A stretch of DNA of 64,000 nucleotides from Chrysophaeum taylorii. Taxonomy: Eukaryota; Sar; Pelagophyceae; Pelagomonadales; Pelagomonadaceae. Position 1 is the stretch's first letter; each line of letters begins with the position of its first letter. Positions 49,204 to 59,894 of the stretch are shown here, piece after piece. Both the position numbers and the translations under genes were made by a program. The DNA is taken from the NCBI GenBank assembly GCA_029834535.1, contig JAQMWT010000577.1, forward strand, positions 43,485 to 107,484, read 5' to 3'. A model generated the notes under the pieces. It searched no databases and had not been told where the DNA came from. It worked only from the letters and a program-made list of their open reading frames with translations.

Positions 49204-51953
49204 ATGGTGGGGTGTGCGAAGTTCTCACTGGAGAATTCGGATTCTGAAATCCGAGCCATCCCATCCTTCTGCTCTCTTAAGAACTCTCCGCGTGTTACAA
49301 TGGAAGTAGGTTGCGCGCACACAGGCATGTGCTACACTGTAGAACTAACTCTTGACGAATTTTTCACGAACGGTCTCGATAACATGAAAAAAACGCTCGC
49401 AGAGATGACGAAATCCGACAGAGATCAGCAAGTTGTATTGGTTGGCCCTCCTTGGCGCCAACTTGATACCGACCATCTTCTTCACACCTGCATCCGGGAT
49501 GGCAATCGATGTTTCCTGTATGATAGAGCTGTTATAAGAGTTGCGGAGAGGCGCATGAACTCTCAGCTTCTATCTTCAATTTCGAATTCGTCCGCAAGTT
49601 CAATGGCGGTGGCGATAACTGGAGACATTGAATCATCGATTGTTGACGAGCCTGCATGTGTCCCCAGTACACTTGGAGAAGCTCATGCGATGGGTCTACT
49701 TCCAGATTCATGTGCTGAGGCCAATGCGGTTGGTTTGACATGTGTCACGGGTCCTCTGCAGCGTGCCCTTCTCGATTTCATCACGCATTTCCGACTCAGG
49801 CTTGCACAAGGGAGAGCGTTAGCTTCGATCGCAGAGGCTCGTGCTGCTTTCTGTTCATCTGCTGCCGATCGCCAGGTGACAAGATCACTAGCTATCGAGG
49901 CCGCTGTAGCAAATCTGGTGGATCATGTTCAAGCACTGGTGACTGTGCACGCAACTGTTGCCGCGAAGGCCGAGCGCCATGGGAGACAGCAGCATCTAGC
50001 CTTAGAAAGATTCGAAGAAGACCTAGATCGCCTCGCACACATCCCGCTTCATGATTCACTTGTGTGTGCAGTTACCACTCTTTGGGAAGAATCGAGCAAT
50101 ACTTTCAGCGCTGATATCGTTTCGCATAGCAGGCAGCAATGCCATACTCTTGCAGATTGTGTCAATGCCGAGCGTGTTCGGCGCTGGGCGGAGAACTGCG
50201 CGCGATCTCTCGCCGCCTTTGAATCGCATGCAGAGCGCATCCAAGACCTCATTGGTGACGTCGTGGCCAGTGTTAGTTCTCTACAAGCATCTGTGCTCTG
50301 CGAGTTCCCAGGGTCGACTGATGCGACGGTGTGTGTTGATGGACTCCAGGCCGATGCTGTAGCCTGTAAGGCACTTGCTTCCCGACAGCAAGCCGCAGTT
50401 CTAAGCCTCGAAGAAGATATGAACCTTGCAGTACACCGTGTAGAGGAATGTTGGATAACTTCTAACTGCGGTCGGAACGACGGTGTAAGTCGAGGTTTGC
50501 TCTTTGGTGGAAGCAGTCAATATGAAGCAAATACGCTCATCTGCGACCTCAAACGTGCTGCTCGAACGGACACGTCGAGTATACATCGGACTAAGTCGTC
50601 ATCTCGAGCTTTGGAAGTGTGCCGGGAGTTGCAGCAACGCTGGGATGCGAGCGAACACTGTATCCCCACAATGCAATCAGAAGATGCTTCTTTGATGTGT
50701 GGTGTGCGGCGATGTAAAACAGCAATGCACACTTTGGCACTAAAAGGATTGTCCACGCTTCGTACTGTAGCTGAAGTTCAAACGACAATACATCGCATCC
50801 GCGCTCGGCATTTAGAAGCACATACAGAGAGTCTGAAAGAGAAGGCAGCAGCATTTGCGCAGCTTGATGCAGTGCGGCAGCTACCTGCAGCCCATGTAGC
50901 TCTTTGCATTGAGATTGCTAGGCGCCATGCCTATGCGAAGCTTGCGAAAGAGCGCGTCCAAGCGGCTGTAGATGAATTGGCCCAACTGCGCGACATTGAA
51001 GTTTCGCGTCGCGACCACTTTGCGAAGCTACATGGTGCAAGGCTCCCACGATCCCTTTTGCGTGCACTGCCCTCACTTGCTGAGCACCCCCGCGCCTTTA
51101 CAACTACGTTTGACCCTGAGCGCCATGAGATCCTGCCACCAGTTGACCTGCGTCATTTCAGTTTGGTACCAGTGTCCAAGTCATCCGCTTCAGTGTGCAG
51201 CCTAATTGGTACTCAATCAAACGCTGTCCAGCACGATGCGCCGTTGATTGTGTTAGCGGATGATGACAAAGTTTGTGAGGATGATGAAAATGCGCAACTC
51301 TCCCAACCATATGGGGCAAAGGAAATCGAGATCAACGACAGACTGGAGGCAGCTAAGCTCCGCCGAGCTTGGGCTGATGTCGAAACAACACTTGGTATCA
51401 CCTGTCATGATGAGGGCGTAGGTCATAATCTGGGCGATAGAAGATCGCTCGTGGAGTGCATTGGATATCGAGCCAAACTTGTTGAAGCACGATTGCATGA
51501 GCTGCTCACGAACAAACAATCGCAGGAAGCCTGTACGAGGAGTTCTATGTTGCTTGGTAAGGATCATTTGGCTGTTAGTCAGCCTTTGGCTATCGTGAAA
51601 ACAGCAATACAGCACCCAAAAATTAGTATTAGCCATTTCGACATCGGTGACACTGTGCTTTTTATGCGCACAACCGAAGCGGTGACAGAAGAATTGGTCT
51701 ACTTCGCTTTTCATCGTGAATGCCCGCATCGATATTTATCTTCTGAGTCTTTGCTTGCCATTAAAAATGAGCATAGCTACATGCCCGATTACATTATTGG
51801 TCGTGTTGTAGACTTGACCAGGTATGTGTTGATTGTTTCATCCTTATCTCAATTCACCACGATTCGTGCAGGTACACTGCCACTCAGGATACTAATCCTT
51901 ATCATCTTAATTTAGGCACTGTGTTTTACAGTCTGACTGTAAATTCGCTGTAG
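49204..51953 (+). CDS. ATG11: ATG11/RB1CC1(FIP200)-like autophagy scaffold protein
   Basis: The only recognisable host gene. Two exons: 49204-51821 and 51872-51953, about 900 residues. The N-terminus (VGCAHTGMCYTVELTLDEFF to QVVLVGPPW) looks like the ubiquitin-like domain of ATG11/FIP200. The middle is long, Ala/Gln/Arg-rich and helical, fitting the coiled-coil scaffold. The C-terminus is the claw domain: DIGDTVLFMR, YFAFHRECPHRYLSSESLLA, IIGRVVDLTR and, after the intron, TNPYHLNLGTVFYSLTV. ATG11/FIP200 organises the Atg1/ULK1 kinase complex and binds selective-autophagy receptors. The start may be 49204 or the in-frame ATG at 49300, just before the conserved region. Sequence is free of stops, in contrast to all neighbours. 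Confidence 0.85.
51822..51871 (+). other. 50-nt GT-AG intron in the ATG11-like gene
   Basis: GTATGTGTTGATTG...ATTCGTGCAG. Reading through it gives a hydrophobic nonconserved tail ending at 51915. Removing it restores the conserved claw ending (R-YTATQDTNPYHLNLG) and a stop at 51951-51953. Confidence 0.85.
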
Positions 51954-53102
51954 TTGTTTGTGCATATGGTGATGAATGACTGTAGCTTGTAGCTTGAGGT
52001 TTTGATGATTCTCTTGGTCAGAGTCAGAGATGGAAGTATGTATGCCAGGAAACAATGAATGATGCAGCATTTTTGCCCTTATGGGTTATGAGCACGAAGC
52101 TGCTATGGTATTCTGATCACAAGTGCGCTACATCGGGTACGTGTCTATTTTTTGTGTGCATGTTCCATTTTTTTTGGGCGCGTGTGTCAATATTGTTGCA
52201 AACCATGCGCAGCCTTTTTTTCTGGTGGGTGGGTAAGATGTGGAGTGCTGTTTGTCATCTCGAACAGGAATGTGGAGAGTACGTGATGCCATAATTGCTA
52301 CAGCTACAGCTTTGAGACGAGTGATGGTGCCAGGAGCGTTCTTGCAGTCAGTTCTCCTCTATGAGCAAGTCTCATCGATGAGCTGGTTGGCATACACACA
52401 CATGGTCACTTTCGGCTGCCACTAAGCGAGTTTTTGGGCGTTCAGTTTCTCATCGAGTGAGTCACACTTGCTCGATGGGCTCACTGCTATCTGCAGTCTC
52501 TGGCATATTTTTATGTTCTCCAGACTGTTAGCATGCCAAGCTCTGCCGCACATCTCCGGATTTGATCAACCTTGGCGGGACCGTGACATGTTTTGTGTGC
52601 AGAGTGGTGTTGTGCATTTGTTCTACACTGATTCTTGAAGTAAAGAGGTCGCCTGCATGGGTGCGTGGCCATGCGTGTAGCAACAACTACCCGTCTTTCT
52701 TGACCTGGGGCATACAGGAGACAGCATAAACGAGACTGAGTGTCACCAAATTGCACAATTCAGACTGAGGCAGGTGCGCTGTGGGACCGGTGGTTCTTGG
52801 GGCGCTGAAGCGGTCTTGCTTGAGAGAGTCAAGGTTTTTTTATGGCTCCCCAGATGGAGCAGACCGCAGCACCTTCGCCAGCAGCACCACCATGCTACAC
52901 GCCGCAAAAGCAGAAGAAACCAATTGCCGGTAGCATTTTATGTGCCCGGGCTCTACACGAATGCAGTGGGCTCAGTTTTTGGTGGACGAGCTCTAGGATT
53001 TCTACAAGGACAAATAGCTGTGCTACTATGCGCTGACAGGTAGTACACTACACAAAACACAACGAAAATAGCCTGAGAAGAGCGCAGTAGGTTGTCTTGG
53101 TG
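51954..53102. other. Downstream intergenic region
   Basis: About 1.1 kb with T-rich patches and no convincing gene. A 64-codon plus ORF at 52842-53036 (MAPQMEQTAAPSPAAPP) is too short and unsupported to call. The ATG11-like 3' UTR must lie at the left end. Confidence 0.4.
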
Positions 53103-53861
53103 CTAAAAGCTCTTCATGTGGCTATCAGCTTCCTGTTCTGCTGAAAAGAGTTGGCTTTTAGGAATAGTACCAAGCAAAGCCGGCATGCCAGGCGTAGTAG
53201 AACGAGTCGAACCTATGCACTTAGCGCAAATGAGCCGTGCCTTAGGGGTCGAAATGGTGGAAGGGAAGGTACGGGCATAAATGCCGTTCGACGAAGAAAC
53301 TTCCTGTATCCACGGCAGCTGAACACAGAACAAGCACAAGAGGTGCAGGTACTTTGTTTCCAGCCTTGAATATGCGAGCTCGAATACCTCGTGCAGGTGC
53401 AATATCGGCAACGTGGACTAGCTCTTGTTCGGCAGGAAATGGAATGTAATGCGCTCAATGCTACGGAAGACAGGTAGATGCAGCAAGGAGAGGTCGAATG
53501 AAAATAGTGTTTGTAAGACAACTCTGTCTTCCTAAGGGATAGGCGAAGAAGGTGTTGATGGAGTGAGCACTTGGCGTAGCTGAACAACAGAAGAGGCATC
53601 AGCAGCAGGTGACGGAGCAGGAGCAGGACTTGCTGGCCAAATTGTAGATGATGCTGGGCTCGTTGAGTTGAGTAGGCTCTCACGACGCGCTTGAGAAAGC
53701 ATAATAGACGTGCAGTCGGAGATTTTGGTTTTAATACTTAACCTTGGCCGCGGTGGTACGAGTACCGACTGTGAGCAGTCCGCACGTCCTTTTGTGGGTT
53801 CATAATAGCAAACACGAAATAATACGTGAGTGACAACCAGGACTGTGCAAAGGCCGCACAT
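53103..53861 (-). pseudogene. Unrecognised minus-strand reading frame with two stops
   Basis: ORFs 53861-53532 and 53411-53103 are in one frame, separated by two stops. The first has a Pro/Ala-rich end (WPASPAPAPSPAADASS); the second has STPGMPALLGTIPKSQ-type globular sequence (TRSTTPGMPALLGTIPKSQL). It lies just 3' of the copia RNase H remnant at 53945-54067, so it may be that element's 3' region, or a host gene with introns I cannot place. Confidence 0.35.
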
Positions 53862-53944
53862 AGTGATTCACTTTTAGTGAAGTACGCAGCTCCGAGGGGT
53901 AGTTTAGCGTCGTTGCGGACTCGGTGGCAGGGTGAGTGTTAAGC

Positions 53945-54067
53945 ATCTTCCTGCGATATGGGCTGGTGTAGACCAAGTAGAGTCCCAAATGAAGAAAATA
54001 GAGGAGGACCAAACCGTCGACAATTTTAGTGTTGCTAGAGATATGATGTAGACGGACACGCTTTTGT
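53945..54067 (-). pseudogene. Copia RNase H 3' end remnant
   Basis: Minus strand reads KRVRLHHISSNTKIVDGL, matching the Copia-A ending RIRLHHVSGTKNIADGFTK. Its upstream half is at 56580-56708, displaced by the DNA transposon. Heavily decayed. Confidence 0.75.
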
Positions 54068-54086
54068 GGCGCTGATTTTATTGCCC
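54068..54086. repeat. Left terminal inverted repeat of the DNA transposon
   Basis: GGCGCTGATTTTATTGCCC; pairs with 56562-56579 with a one-base length difference. Confidence 0.8.
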
Positions 54087-54485
54087 AGGTTCTAGAAAAT
54101 TTTATTAAACGCCTCCGAAGGCGGCGCTTTTAGGCCGTTTTCCGCATCACCGGAGGTGGCGGGCCTCTCAGCGCGCCTTCCCCATCAGCCCGCCATCGTG
54201 CCAGCCCCCCTGGCCTGTGCGTTTCCTACGTTTTTACTACTGGATGCGTATATAGTGATAAAGCACACAACAAAGAACAATGATGATTATAGTGGAGTCG
54301 AGCTATTCGGTGCATTCATAGCCTGCCAAGGGGAAACCTGGCTTCCTGTCGCTTTCATCGACGCGGCAGAAGGCACGGGAGCTTTTCTTTACCCGGCTCC
54401 CGTGCTTTCCAATAGCAACAGGGTCGCTTTTCTTGCAGCCGCCACAACGGCAACATACGGGGTTCGTATGAGTGTTAGCCAGATT

Positions 54486-55360
54486 CTAGCCGGGCCGCCG
54501 GGGCACGGACAGACTATGTGTGGGAGCAGCGGGAGCAGCAGGCGGAGTAGGCTCAGGTTCATGTCGCAGCTTACTGCGGGCGACCTGAATGTCTGGCACG
54601 GTAATGGGACAGTAAGTTGGTAGCTTCGGAGGCACCACGGCGGCTTCAGTGGCAGTGGATGTGTCGGCATGCTCCTCGATAAACGGCGAATCCATGTGAT
54701 TCCTTGGCACCTCCGATCCGCCACGGGCCAATGGCAGTCGGGGTGCGGGATCTTGAAAGGCGGCGCTCCCTTCACGTGAGGGATCACGCAGCTCGGCTTG
54801 GAGCCGGACACTCTCGTCACGCACAGTGGACGTCGGCTTGTTCGGCGCAGGACCAGCGATTGTGCATGCAATATTCAAAACCCGCTGCCGTTCCTTGCCA
54901 TATTTGCGCAAGAGGCACGCATTCTTCCGGGAAATCCCGCTCGAAAAGTCTCGGCGAGATTCGAGAGCCTTGACTTGATTCTCCCACCAGTCAGCAAACT
55001 CGGAGTAATTGATAGCATCGTGCACATTGGCACTTGAGGTATTGTTCATGAAACGCCAGTAGTTTGATTTGAACAGGTCTTTCTCCGCCGTTGTTGAAAT
55101 CTGCGTAACCGGGATGACGTATCTCTCGGCTGTGCCCCACCAGCGCAATGCCTCAGGCAGCGTCCATCGCCACAAGACAACATCATCAGACTCGCAAATA
55201 TCATCATCGTCATCACCGACGTCGACCTTCGCCTCGTCCTCATTCGCATCGTCGCGAGAGTTGACGACATAGAACTGCTCGTTTGTGGAAGCAAAATCCC
55301 GAGTTGAAACAAAGAATGGACGCGCCGGCCTGTCATATCACGAAGCTGTCGTCTCTTCAA
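54486..55360 (-). pseudogene. DNA transposon protein, C-terminal part
   Basis: ORF 55175-54486, with in-frame sequence extending upstream through an acidic stretch (DDANEDEAKVDVGDDDDD). Blocks ALRWWGTAERYVIPV, DLFKSNYWRFMNNTSS, YSEFADWWENQVKALE and KNACLLRKYGKERQRVLN look like the end of a large transposase-like protein; the tail is Pro-rich. A stop near 55376 and a frame change separate it from ORF 55919-55374. Family not identified. Confidence 0.5.
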
Positions 55361-55373
55361 TTTCCTCGATCAA

Positions 55374-55919
55374 TCAATGACTGTAGAAGCCGCGGTACAT
55401 CGGCGGCAGCTCACCGTTGTCTACAGCCATGTCGTTGTTCCAACGGTAGTTGAATCCGCGAACGAGGTTGATGCAGAGACGTGGCGAGTGCGACGCGAGT
55501 GCCACCAGATTTCGCAAGTGAAAATGGTATCCTACCAGCTGTGAAGTTCCACGAATAGTGCAGTAAACAGGATGCCCATCGCAAGTAATCTTGCAGACAA
55601 AATAGTAATTGAGCTCTGGGTGGTCTGATAGACACCCACGTCGAACGTGTCCAATGATGGCGCGATATTCGCGCCACGTCTGATTGGTGGAGAGCTGCTT
55701 ACCAGTTGCAGCGTCGACGCAGTTCGCGAAAAGTTCGACGACCTTTGCCAGCTCGGCGTCCAGTACAGCCGGCGGTGGGACCGTGCGCCGCACCCTATGC
55801 GCAAAGTAGGAATAGTGTTCGAGATGTCGACTCTCGACGTACTCCTCCTCAGGACGCTCCAGTTCAGCGTCGGACAAAATCGTTGACTTACGCCGCCGTC
55901 GAATGTAGCGGCCTTTCAA
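55374..55919 (-). pseudogene. DNA transposon protein, central part
   Basis: A 181-codon ORF: TWREYRAIIGHVRRGCLSDH, NYYFVCKITCDGHPVYC, then IRGTSQLVGYHFHLRNLV and INLVRGFNYRWNNDMAV. The RGTS-x-L-x-G-x-H pattern with a later RWN-x-D recalls the C-terminal half of some large eukaryotic transposases, but this is an impression, not a firm match. It lies in the middle of the inverted-repeat element. Confidence 0.5.
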
Positions 55920-55925
55920 GATGCT

Positions 55926-56279
55926 TCAGAGATTTTGAACATCTTCGTCGTTGACAACGAAGAACGCATCTCGAAGCCTGCTAAGGAAATGGTCGTGTGC
56001 ACCGTGTGACTTTCGAAGCGTCCGCTGCAATCGCACCATAGCATGAAGGCAGTCGAGCTTTATGCGTTCGTGGTTTCTTATCCTTTGCCGTTCCCATGGC
56101 GTCGTCGCCGATTCCGCCGCCCCCCCCCTTGACTCAAATCGATCGAACGCGTTCCGCACGGCACGAGCGGTCGCACGTGTCTCGGCGGTGTGCGGCTCCT
56201 GCGGTCCTCCTCCCACGACGTCTGCCGCACACAAACCAACACACAAACAATACAGTCCAGTACACAAAGAGATACACAT
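55926..56279 (-). pseudogene. DNA transposon protein, N-terminal remnant
   Basis: ORF ending just before 55919 in another frame: RNAFDRFESRGGAAESAT and LDCLHAMVRLQRTLRKSHG, charged and helical. Probably the upstream part of the same protein. Not recognised. Confidence 0.4.
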
Positions 56280-56561
56280 AAGAATGCACTTGGCTGACAG
56301 ACAGTCAGCTATCTCGACCGATCATTGGCTGTGCGCCACGAGCAGTCAGCTAACTCGTGCTCTCAGCCGCTCGTTGCTGCACGGAGATACATCTATGCGC
56401 GACAACAACGGGGACATACTGCTTTCAATACAGTGGAGAGAGGCATGGCTGCTGACGTAGAGTCAGCTAACTCGCGCTCTCAGCCACTCGTTTAATTGAA
56501 GCGCCGCGTATAGTCAGCAAACGTGTGGCTGAGAACGCGAGTTAGTTGACTATAGAGCCCG
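56280..56561. repeat. Subterminal repeats and palindrome of the DNA transposon
   Basis: GTCAGCTAACTCGTGCTCTC (about 56344) and GTCAGCTAACTCGCGCTCTC (about 56463) are direct repeats followed by AGCC(G/A)CTCGT; GGCTGAGAACGCGAGTTAGT (about 56527) is the inverted form. The last two could fold into a stem of roughly 30 bp. Such motifs often bind transposase. Confidence 0.75.
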
Positions 56562-56579
56562 GGGCACAAAATCAGCGCC
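56562..56579. repeat. Right terminal inverted repeat of the DNA transposon
   Basis: GGGCACAAAATCAGCGCC, reverse complement of the left repeat apart from a small gap. Confidence 0.8.
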
Positions 56580-56708
56580 AATTTATTCCTTAATCTATAA
56601 CCAGCGATTGCTGATGGCTTTCGCCTTAGTAGCACGATCGGGAATGTTAGACAGGTGAATTGCAGAAGCAGAGTCGCCAAGTATAAGACTGTTCCGCATA
56701 AAGAGCAC
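56580..56708 (-). pseudogene. Copia RNase H remnant, upstream half
   Basis: Minus strand: FMRNSLILGDSASAIHLSN, then ATKAKAISNRW, matching the Copia-A block FMRNSPILGNSASAIHLSN; decay stops appear after RWL. Continues at 54067 after removal of the DNA transposon. Confidence 0.82.
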
Positions 56709-57030
56709 TGTGGCTGTTCTAAAAACGTTACCGACCCTCTGGACACTGGGGGTACTCACCAACACGCCGGAGACCTCTACACTCAAGGTAGGCTCGGACT
56801 TGGGGTCGGCTACGCGTCGCCACAATACTTGTTCACGCTTGCCAGGCCTCTCAACTTGAGGCTGGCTAGTTGCTTTATCATAACAAGATACTCTTTACAG
56901 AGAAAACAGTGTGACGTCAACAGAATGACATCACTTGACATCACAAGGAAAATAGGAAAAGGCGTCCCGTTGGACGGGCGCGAGCCTTGAGAAGCGGGGT
57001 GAGCCTTTGGGAGCAGGAGTTGCCGCCACA
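56709..57030 (-). repeat. Gypsy-E LTR
   Basis: About 322 bp, TGTGGCTGTTCTAAAAACG to GTTGCCGCCACA; diverged from the Gypsy-A LTR but alignable over its length (for example GGGGGTACTCACC and GTGAGCC(T)TTGG regions). Confidence 0.82.
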
Positions 57031-57265
57031 AATAGGCCAAGGAAGTTCTTGGCACACCAAATAAGCGTGATTTAAGGGTTCACCAAACTCATCCGTCTCG
57101 ATGACGTGGTCGATAGGATTGCGAGAGAGGCAGTCAGGGATACTCATTCCTGGTGACTTCCCTGGTTTGTAGCCCAGTTCAGGATCAAAGTTGGCAAGTC
57201 GCAACGCCCATCGAGCCAGTTGCCCAGATGAGTGCGCCGCCTTCTGCAAGAACGGCAGATTGCGG
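57031..57265 (-). pseudogene. Gypsy-E RNase H fragment
   Basis: Minus strand: LPFLQKAAHSSGQLARWALR, FDPELGYKPGKSPGMSIPD, CLSRNPIDHVIETDEFGEPL and YLVCQELPW, nearly identical to Gypsy-A/B. It ends abruptly at the LTR. Confidence 0.88.
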
Positions 57266-57447
57266 TAGAGATGAAAAACTCCATTTAGGGTTAGTCCCCC
57301 CTTAGTCTCACACTCACACCTAAACACCCACAAATCGCTGTGTCGAACACCGTGCTGCTCTTTGTGTCGTAAGAGGACAGGACGAAAGGCAGCACTACCA
57401 CTGCCACCATTCTCTACCAGAGGCACAGTGATTTTTGCTGTTCTCTA
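57266..57447 (+). repeat. Copia-C 5' LTR
   Basis: About 182 bp, TAGAGATGAAAAACTCC to GCTGTTCTCTA; related to 17526-17722. Confidence 0.78.
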
Positions 57448-57461
57448 GGTTATGGGCCCAG
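57448..57461 (+). other. Copia-C primer-binding site, half initiator tRNA-Met type
   Basis: GGTTATGGGCCCAG directly after the LTR; identical to the Copia-A site at 16067-16080 (minus) although the LTRs are unrelated. Confidence 0.85.
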
Positions 57462-57759
57462 TAAGGTACTGGTAGAGAAACGTCCTCCGAAAGACATCGA
57501 TCTCGATCGACGTCTCGGACAAAGACCCAGGATTTCCAGGCAAGAGCAATCTCCGGAAGTTCCTGGAAGTTTTAAGACCGTAGTCAAGTCTCATCACTCG
57601 CTACTGGCGAACAAGTGTGAAAAGTGTGAAAGCAACCAACACAAGCGCGAAAAACGCAACCCCGACAACATGGCGACTCACGACCCACAAGTCCCGAGTC
57701 TGGAAGTAGCAGCGAAATTCGCTACACAACAAGCTCTCTGACGAATCCTCAACGCTGAT
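57462..57759 (+). other. Copia-C leader
   Basis: About 300 bases before the first long gag frame. A possible upstream start ATGGCGACTCACGACCCACA (57670) opens a frame that meets TGA at about 57739, suggesting gag originally began here and now has a stop. Confidence 0.5.
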
Positions 57760-58707
57760 TTGCAACAGCTCACAGCTGCTAACGCTCATCTCAGAGCCAA
57801 AAGCGCAGCCTACAATGCTGCGCTCGCCACAAAAATCGCTGCCACCGCAAGCATCGCAGCTCAAGAAGAGCAACTCGATCAAGACGAGCAACTTGAACAG
57901 GCTCCTCAACCAGCTGTTCTTACGGCACCCCCCCTCAAGCAAAAGGAAACTTCTCACGAAGTCGCAACCCAAGACCCGATCATCTCAATGGTCACACCCC
58001 CTCCTGCTGTTCAAAATGTTCTCGAACACGAACAGAACCCACCTCCTGCCGACAACCCCACCGGATGTCAAACACCCCATGGCAAAGTCTCAGACCCCAC
58101 TGCCTTCCCTCCGGACCCAGGCATCGCCAAGTTTACTCCACAACCTGGCACACCCCACATTCACGAGGACACTCCACCTTGTTCGAATATCGCACCAGCA
58201 ATGTTGAACACTCCACCACCACCACCACTAAACATTACTCCCTTCACTCCACCAACCCCACCGGAGCCTCCACCTCCTTCACTGGAGCCTAACTCCCCAC
58301 CATCGGCGACTCCCACTTCAACATCTACTCAAGTTCCCCAACATCCTCGTCAACCCCCTCGCCGCACCACTCATTTCCTTTCTGATGATCACGCCACCTA
58401 CGGCCATGACGGCCCCGGTACCGTCATCCCTGACCAAGCCCCGACCGCGGCTCAAGCTCCTGCCGCCCCACCGTCGGACTCTCCTGTCCGATATCCATCA
58501 TCTTCCGCAAGTCACTCTCCACAAGACTTTCATCTCCACCCACAAGACCATGCCACCTACGGCCACGACGGCCCCGGCACTTCCATTCCTACCCCAGCTC
58601 CTTCCGCGGCTCAAGCTACAGCCGCCCAACCATCGGACCCTCCTGACAGACCCTCATCACCTTTCGAAAGTCGCTGGTCCCCCGATTTTCATCTCCACCA
58701 CGCGTGA
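57760..58707 (+). pseudogene. Copia-C gag, proline-rich first part with tandem repeats
   Basis: A 315-codon ORF beginning with Ala/Gln-rich helix (LTAANAHLRAKSAAYNAALA), then long Pro/Thr/Ser-rich disorder. Around 58385-58740 a unit of roughly 170 bp containing DHATYGHDGPGT is repeated, with a third diverged form (DYALHGYDHSP) across the stop at 58707. This low-complexity composition is typical of fast-evolving gag. No zinc finger seen. The next ORF continues in another frame. Confidence 0.6.
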
Positions 58708-59894
58708 CTACGCACTCCACGGCTACGACCATTCCCCCGTCTCCACCCAAGCAACACTCCACCTCCTTTTCTCAAAGTTCCAATGCACCTCCGTCTACGC
58801 TCCAACGCGAGTTGGCCACCACTCAGGCTGCATTCCAATCCCAAACCGCCGACTTGGCCGCAACCAAGGCCATGCTCATTCGCAAGGACGACGCTTTGTC
58901 CTCCACAGGCGCGAAACTCACCATAACCGACGCCGCCCTAGCTTTCGCCACTGCCCAGCTCGCCATCCAAGCCGACGAACTGGTCTCCACCCACGCGGAA
59001 CTCCATCTCACCCACACCCAGTTCAAGGCACTCGAAACTGCCCACGCTGACATCCGCAACTCCAACTTTGAAACCAACGCCGTCCTCAACACCATTCTTA
59101 CCTCTTTGGATGCCACCCACCCCACCCAAGATGCTGCATCGCATCTTTTACCTCCTTTCCCCATCCACAACCTACCTTCATCCCCTTCCGAACCAACCTC
59201 CAATACCTCTCTCCCGATTCTCCCCGAGTATCATCACCACCTCCACGGATGCCCTGGACCCGGTTCTCCTGGTTCACCACCCACTCCGTCTCTCAACCCC
59301 CCGCTATCTCTGGCCCCTCCTCCTCTGTCAAATCACTCTTCGCCTCTCTGGCACCCCCGGAACCCCTTTGCACCCGCTCGCCTTCTCCGCCACCTGGTTC
59401 ATCCCAACTCGACCACATCCCCGCGTCCGAGTTGCGAGGGCGTACATCCAACACCGGTGACCGTACCCCTACCACCAGCGACGATCACCACGTGCAAAGT
59501 CCCACCAAGAAACAAGACCACCAACATCAAGAGTCGACAAATTCCGAACTATCAAAAGACAGCTCTTTGCCTGATGGTCATGCTCACCATCATGCTGCCA
59601 ATTCATGCACAGGGGCTTCTTCTCTCTTCGGGCACAACGGCCCAGGAAGCAGTCTTGTCGAAGGAACACCAAGCCACCTCGATCCCACTTTCGACAAGTC
59701 AAAGAACAAGACACCTCGAGATGTTCCCGAGTATTATGCCTACATCGACTATGGCAACCACACTCGAGGGCCCATGGCTCCGCCGTATTAATTTATGCCC
59801 CAGGCACAAGAGCCGCAGGCCACTGACAACATCCCCTCGGATTCAGCCCCCTGGTATGATGCATGCAGCGAAGAAGCAAGACCCACTTCACTAG
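58704..59894 (+). pseudogene. Copia-C gag, helical and second proline-rich part
   Basis: ORF with ELATTQAAFQSQTADLAATK and the KLTITDAALAFATAQLAIQA segment, a probable coiled coil of about 90 residues, then Pro/Ser/His-rich sequence with several overlapping open frames. From about 59400 the more likely continuation is ORF 59249-59791, then 59795-60277. Assigned to gag by position after LTR and primer-binding site. Confidence 0.5.

Larger units (their letters stand above)
54068..56579 (-). mobile_element. 2.5-kb DNA transposon inserted in a copia remnant
   Basis: Terminal inverted repeats GGCGCTGATTTTATTGCCC (54068-54086) and GGGCACAAAATCAGCGCC (562-579 of the 56-kb block, i.e. 56562-56579). 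It splits a copia RNase H whose two halves flank it exactly. The right end has subterminal repeats of GTCAGCTAACTCG...CTCTCAGCC, some inverted, making a strong palindrome at about 56462-56552. Minus-strand ORFs (56279-54486) are its probable transposase gene. No clear target duplication could be set. Superfamily unknown. Confidence 0.78.
56709..57265 (-). mobile_element. Gypsy-E remnant, Gypsy-A/B family
   Basis: 3' LTR (56709-57030) joined directly to a pol piece (57031-57265) encoding the end of RNase H. All of the integrase and C-terminal domain are deleted, and the upstream part ends where the copia LTR begins at 57266, so that copia element probably inserted into it. Confidence 0.85.

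Noticed and set aside
52842-53036. Small Pro/Ala-rich protein gene downstream of the ATG11-like gene
   Set aside because: 64 codons with no recognisable domain; competing frame equally open.
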